A program made the position numbers and the translations under genes. From a virus: a DNA stretch of 25,493 nt. The notes under the pieces were generated by a model. It saw only the letters and a list, made by a program, of their open reading frames with translations. It was not told where the DNA came from and did not search any database. This document shows, piece after piece, positions 23,051 through 25,493 of this stretch (position 1 is its first letter; each line of letters starts with the position of its first letter). The stretch lies in IMG/VR virus record IMGVR_UViG_3300025853_000585, positions 1-25,493 of that record, one strand, 5' to 3'.

Positions 23051-23221
23051 ATTAAAAGGCGCATAGCCCAAGCCGGAACCCCGAATCTTGGGCTATACTA
23101 ATGCCACTCCTTGGCATGTTCGAATGACTCTCTATCTCCATATACTCTGGCCGTTGGCTACTCAGGGACGGCTTGTTGCGCTACCAATTCTGGATGGCTT
23201 TTCGTCAAGAGAGTCAAAGTT
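23051..23221. other. Structured convergent intergenic region
   Basis: 171 bases without a supported gene between converging transcripts. Three inverted repeats occur in a row: ATAGCCCAAG/CTTGGGCTAT (23063-23072 with 23087-23096, 10 bp), ATGCCA/TGGCAT (23101-23106 with 23112-23117, 6 bp) and GACTCTCT/AGAGAGTC (23126-23133 with 23208-23215, 8 bp, enclosing a GCCGT/ACGGC stem). No T-run follows the first on the plus strand; on the minus strand CCTTTT lies just past it. It may be a bidirectional terminator or a small structured RNA. The middle hairpin exposes AAGGAG on the minus strand. Confidence 0.55.
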
Positions 23222-23329
23222 TTACTGTCTGTTTAGACATTTTAAAATAATAAAAAAAGGTAATAACAACAATCCTAATAAAAGAAAAGTTGCCATTTCC
23301 CACGATTTTGTAAAAGTAGGTATTCCCAT
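23222..23329 (-). CDS. 35-residue single-TM peptide
   Basis: ATG 23329 begins three bases after the upstream stop (TGA ATA ATG) and the frame ends TAA 23224-23222. The peptide has a short polar start (MGIPTFTKSWE) and then an almost purely hydrophobic helix (TFLLLGLLLLPFFIILK) with a basic end (CLNRQ), the topology of a single-pass inner-membrane peptide. There is no separate ribosome binding site, so re-initiation after the 63-residue gene is implied. Possible roles include a toxin-like or superinfection-exclusion peptide; this is inference. A second start, residue 12, is possible. Confidence 0.45.
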   Translation of the reverse strand: MGIPTFTKSWEMATFLLLGLLLLPFFIILKCLNRQ

Positions 23330-23332
23330 TAT

Positions 23333-23524
23333 TCAATGAATAGCAGGTGGTTGATACCCACCGTCTACAATGAATTGGTCCCAATCGCCATCATAAGCAT
23401 TAACGAACAGAATACAGATCTTAACGCCATCTGCTGATTCGAAATACTTACTCATAGCGGCTTTGATGCCGTGGTCTGTAGCATATTCGCCAACATCCCA
23501 CATATAGTTTTTAATTACACTCAT
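23333..23524 (-). CDS. Unknown small protein
   Basis: 63 residues, mixed alpha/beta, with an acidic C-terminal part (VNAYDGDWDQFIVDGGYQPP). No known domain. ATGA overlap with the upstream gene. Its GGAG ribosome binding site lies at the edge of a small hairpin (AATG/CATT around GAGAAA, 23525-23538), weaker than the others in the window. Confidence 0.5.
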   Translation of the reverse strand: MSVIKNYMWDVGEYATDHGIKAAMSKYFESADGVKICILFVNAYDGDWDQFIVDGGYQPPAIH

Positions 23525-23721
23525 AATGTTTCTCCATTGCTATGATAACCATATTGTTGTTGAAACACCATTTTCGCTTGCTCTTCACTATAAGGCGGTC
23601 TGTTTTCACATTTCGCCTCATAGTTAGACATGTCTCTCCATTTCCAATAGTTGGTCTTGTAGTCTTGACGTTCGTCATAGATAAACTCAGGATGTGGTTG
23701 GATATTTGGTTGATTAGTCAT
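23521..23721 (-). CDS. Unknown small aromatic-rich protein
   Basis: 66 residues, hydrophilic, rich in Tyr, Trp, Gln and Asn (FIYDERQDYKTNYWKWRDMS). No recognised family. It overlaps the upstream gene by eight bases; the start follows a GGGGGG tract that could act as ribosome binding site and lies in a TTAC/GTAA hairpin. Part of the leftward operon that includes the VWA-like gene. Confidence 0.5.
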   Translation of the reverse strand: MTNQPNIQPHPEFIYDERQDYKTNYWKWRDMSNYEAKCENRPPYSEEQAKMVFQQQYGYHSNGETL

Positions 23722-24595
23722 TGTTACCCCCCAGTAAAGATGATTCTAACATTACCTCGTTAAACTCCTGTTTCATAGTAGGGGTCAACAAGTCTTCAGC
23801 TTGTACCTTGGCTTTTCGCTCTTTCTTAACAGCAGGTGCAGCCATAGCTTGCAGCTTACCAGCTGGTACTAGGCTCCTGCCGCCAGGAAATTCATCAATG
23901 AATCTCTTAAGCGTAGTAATCGGTTCAATGAAGTCTTTAAACTTCTCAACCATGTCACTTGTTTTCTGTCTTGCCATAGGTATTTGTTCTAGCTTATCAC
24001 ACATTTCTGGATCAGATATAACAAGACCAACCGTAACAGATGGAGCGTAATCTTCAGAAGAATCATAAGAACTGTCGTCACCTTTAGTTAGAAAAGGAAA
24101 GTCGACAGGTTTTTCAAACGTGTGCACAAAGTACATATCGTCAGTTACATAACTTGCAGTGGCGTCGTTCATTTTATCTTCCCAACGACTTTTGTACTGC
24201 GCACGCCAGTTTTTTATAGTATCAAAATTCTCAGATAAACATCGATTTCTGTTACATACAAGGTGTAGCTTTTCTAACTTTTTAAGAGGATAAAATTCTC
24301 TTTCATCTTCACGGTAACCTTCATGAAGATTAGATATAGAACCAAAAACACTACTGTAATTTACAGTATGGATGTCTTTGTATTTGTTTTCGTGGGCAAA
24401 CAACTTGTGTGAAAAGTCATGCGCAGATTGGAGAAGAGTTTTAAAATCTTCGCCAGCTTGTTTTTGAATAGCTTCTACAATGTTTATAATTGTTGATTCC
24501 ACGTCAAAGTCCCTATCGAAAGCAGCTTGACACTGCTTTCTATAGTTATCAGTTATTTGCTCTCTGAGCTCAATTGTCATTCTTACTGATGCCAT
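23714..24595 (-). CDS. Unknown 293-residue phage protein paired with the VWA-like gene
   Basis: 293 residues, soluble, largely helical at the N-terminus (TIELREQITDNYRKQCQAAF, then a helix around 40-65), a Cys pair in the middle (CNRNRC), an acidic linker (KGDDSSYDSSEDY) and a basic region near the end (APAVKKERKAKVQAEDL). I considered a nucleotide-modification-associated (Nmad5-like) family from the N-terminal pattern but cannot support it. It follows the VWA-like gene with a 13-base gap and its AAGGAG lies in a hairpin loop, so the two are expressed together. Confidence 0.6.
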   Translation of the reverse strand: MASVRMTIELREQITDNYRKQCQAAFDRDFDVESTIINIVEAIQKQAGEDFKTLLQSAHDFSHKLFAHENKYKDIHTVNYSSVFGSISNLHEGYREDEREFYPLKKLEKLHLVCNRNRCLSENFDTIKNWRAQYKSRWEDKMNDATASYVTDDMYFVHTFEKPVDFPFLTKGDDSSYDSSEDYAPSVTVGLVISDPEMCDKLEQIPMARQKTSDMVEKFKDFIEPITTLKRFIDEFPGGRSLVPAGKLQAMAAPAVKKERKAKVQAEDLLTPTMKQEFNEVMLESSLLGGNND

Positions 24596-24613
24596 AATAA
24601 TCTCCTTGTTATT
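24596..24613 (-). promoter_or_regulatory. Shine-Dalgarno hairpin before the 293-residue gene
   Basis: On the minus strand AATAA (24613-24609) pairs with TTATT (24600-24596) around the loop CAAGGAGA. The start codon at 24595 follows at once. The 5' arm contains the stop codon of the upstream gene. Confidence 0.5.
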
Positions 24614-25493
24614 GCATGTGAATCACTTCGCCGTATGGGGCGCTGTGATCTTGAGTTGAAACCCACAACACTGGATAATGTGGCTTATCGCCAAAGTCTC
24701 CGCATTCTAGGTCGGTTAGATAGACAAGAGCAGCTGTGTTTGGGTGGTTTTCGTTCACATAGTCTATAACTGGTGTAAATTCTGTACCTCCTCTGCCCTT
24801 GTACGTTACTTTTAGCGGTAACGACTCGCGTGTATATTCAGTCACATCATTGATTTCTGCATCGCATTGTATAAATTGCACACGTTCAGGTGCTAGCTCA
24901 TGCAAGATGTATGATGTTTCTGTTGTGAACTGCTTTAGTTCTTCATCGCTAATAGAGCCAGAAGTATCAACCGCAATAACAATCTCTTCTAGACAAGGAT
25001 TGTGCAAAGAAGGTAGATACATACCGCTAGCAATGAAACGCCTGTTAGGTCTTACCCAAGTAAAGTCAGACTTGTTATTGGAACGTAAAAAACGCGCCAA
25101 CACAGCCTTCCAATCCACTTTAGGGTCAGTGATATCAGATATCAAAGACTCCAAGTCAGCAGATAACTTACCTTGGGCCTTGGCCGCTTCGGCAGCTTGG
25201 TGTATTGCTACAGTCAAGCCAGCTTCGATGGCACCCGCCGTACCGGGAGTGCCGTCGTTACCAGGGTGGTCCATAACTCCACCGCATTTACCAAAGTCTA
25301 CAGCTACATTGTCCCAGCCCTTTTCAGGTTCTGGTAGTTCACTGTAGATAGCTTCCGCAGTCATATTGTCATACTGCGAATCCACAAGGCCGCCTTTTGG
25401 TAATATAAAACCCTCTGCAACCAAATAATTGTTGATTGCATAGTCACAAGCTACGTTCCACTTTGTCGCATGCCGTGAACGTAGCTTGTGACT
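24609..25493 (-). CDS. VWA-like protein (DUF2201/metallopeptidase-type), 5' truncated
   Basis: The frame is open to the right edge, so the start is outside the window; 294 codons are visible. KWNVACDYAINNYLVAEGF near the edge matches the N-terminal putative metallopeptidase domain of DUF2201-type proteins, whose catalytic region would lie upstream. The C-terminal 130 residues are a VWA-like domain with a MIDAS set: VIAVDTSGSIS (DxSxS), RGGTEFTPV (Thr) and VYLTDLECGD (Asp). Such proteins usually work with a MoxR-type AAA ATPase in other systems, which may lie beyond the edge. Function in phages is unknown. The last 52 bases at the edge are an inverted repeat and may be artefactual. Confidence 0.75.
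   Translation of the reverse strand, partial: SHKLRSRHATKWNVACDYAINNYLVAEGFILPKGGLVDSQYDNMTAEAIYSELPEPEKGWDNVAVDFGKCGGVMDHPGNDGTPGTAGAIEAGLTVAIHQAAEAAKAQGKLSADLESLISDITDPKVDWKAVLARFLRSNNKSDFTWVRPNRRFIASGMYLPSLHNPCLEEIVIAVDTSGSISDEELKQFTTETSYILHELAPERVQFIQCDAEINDVTEYTRESLPLKVTYKGRGGTEFTPVIDYVNENHPNTAALVYLTDLECGDFGDKPHYPVLWVSTQDHSAPYGEVIHMQ
25442..25493. repeat. Perfect 17-bp inverted repeat at the window end
   Basis: AGTCACAAGCTACGTTC (25442-25458) and GAACGTAGCTTGTGACT (25477-25493) are exact reverse complements around an 18-base loop. The repeat ends exactly at the last base, so it may continue. It lies inside an open reading frame. Either a real hairpin or a fold-back assembly/amplification artefact at a contig end. 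Confidence 0.8.

Noticed and set aside
23063-23096. Factor-independent terminator for the plus-strand gene
   Set aside because: The 10-bp stem is strong but is followed by ACTAATGCC, without a T-run; kept only as part of the structured region.
23118-23125. GTTCGAAT, a tRNA T-loop-like motif in the intergenic region
   Set aside because: Flanking bases cannot form a T-stem, no acceptor stem or CCA fits, and the 8-bp stem at 23126/23208 does not give a cloverleaf on either strand.
23088-23339. 83-codon plus-strand frame in the convergent intergenic region
   Set aside because: No ribosome binding site, erratic composition, and it overlaps strong inverted repeats and the better supported 35-codon minus frame.
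25422-25424. TTG codon as the start of the VWA-like gene
   Set aside because: The frame and family-like sequence (KWNVACDYAINN) continue upstream to the edge, so the gene is truncated, not started here.

Overview
The window reads as an AT-rich segment of a tailed bacteriophage (Caudoviricetes), probably marine. It carries tail fibre and tail-tip genes, a GH24 endolysin, overlapping spanins, and a replication block made of a family-A DNA polymerase, an AEP primase fused to an SF3 helicase, an SNF2-type helicase and two PD-(D/E)XK nucleases. Many small proteins have the flavour of genes I associate with marine virioplankton. Terminase, portal, capsid and integrase genes are not in view, so phage lifestyle and host are not settled. 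Host envelope signals (lipoboxes, two-part spanin) indicate a Gram-negative host.

Layout. 1-7186 (+): virion genes (a partial gene, a poly-glycine adhesin-like fibre, a large tail protein, a J-like tail-tip fibre), interrupted by a small membrane protein, a DUF6447-like protein and the endolysin. 7221-9336 (+): basic and small proteins, i-spanin with overlapping o-spanin, a 55-residue membrane protein, an SNase-like nuclease and a two-TM holin-like protein. 9333-13203 (+): four consecutive exported or membrane-anchored proteins (Asn/Thr-repeat, NIDO-like/Cys-repeat/acidic, TM coiled coil, lipoprotein). An HNH-like gene closes the rightward block at 13448. 13507-22539 (-): replication and recombination operon, read leftward, including a phage CsrA-like gene between polymerase and primase-helicase. 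22640-23050 (+): one isolated virion-like gene. 23051-23221: a structured convergent intergenic region. 23222-25493 (-): a 35-residue membrane peptide, small unknown genes and a VWA-like (DUF2201-type) gene that runs off the window.

Most interesting signal. The phage encodes a CsrA/RsmA-like protein (19897-20091). At least seven gene starts on both strands place their AAGGAG Shine-Dalgarno in the loop of a perfect 4-8 bp hairpin, which is the geometry CsrA recognises. Two of these sites, in unrelated operons, share an identical 15-nt hairpin. An eighth AAGGAG hairpin sits in the convergent intergenic region away from any start. I propose a phage-wide post-transcriptional control circuit built on the phage's own CsrA. 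A second regulatory oddity is two leaders (14910-14944 and 16657-16698) made of degenerate 7-nt tandem repeats that contain the ribosome binding site, each just downstream of a promoter-like sequence.
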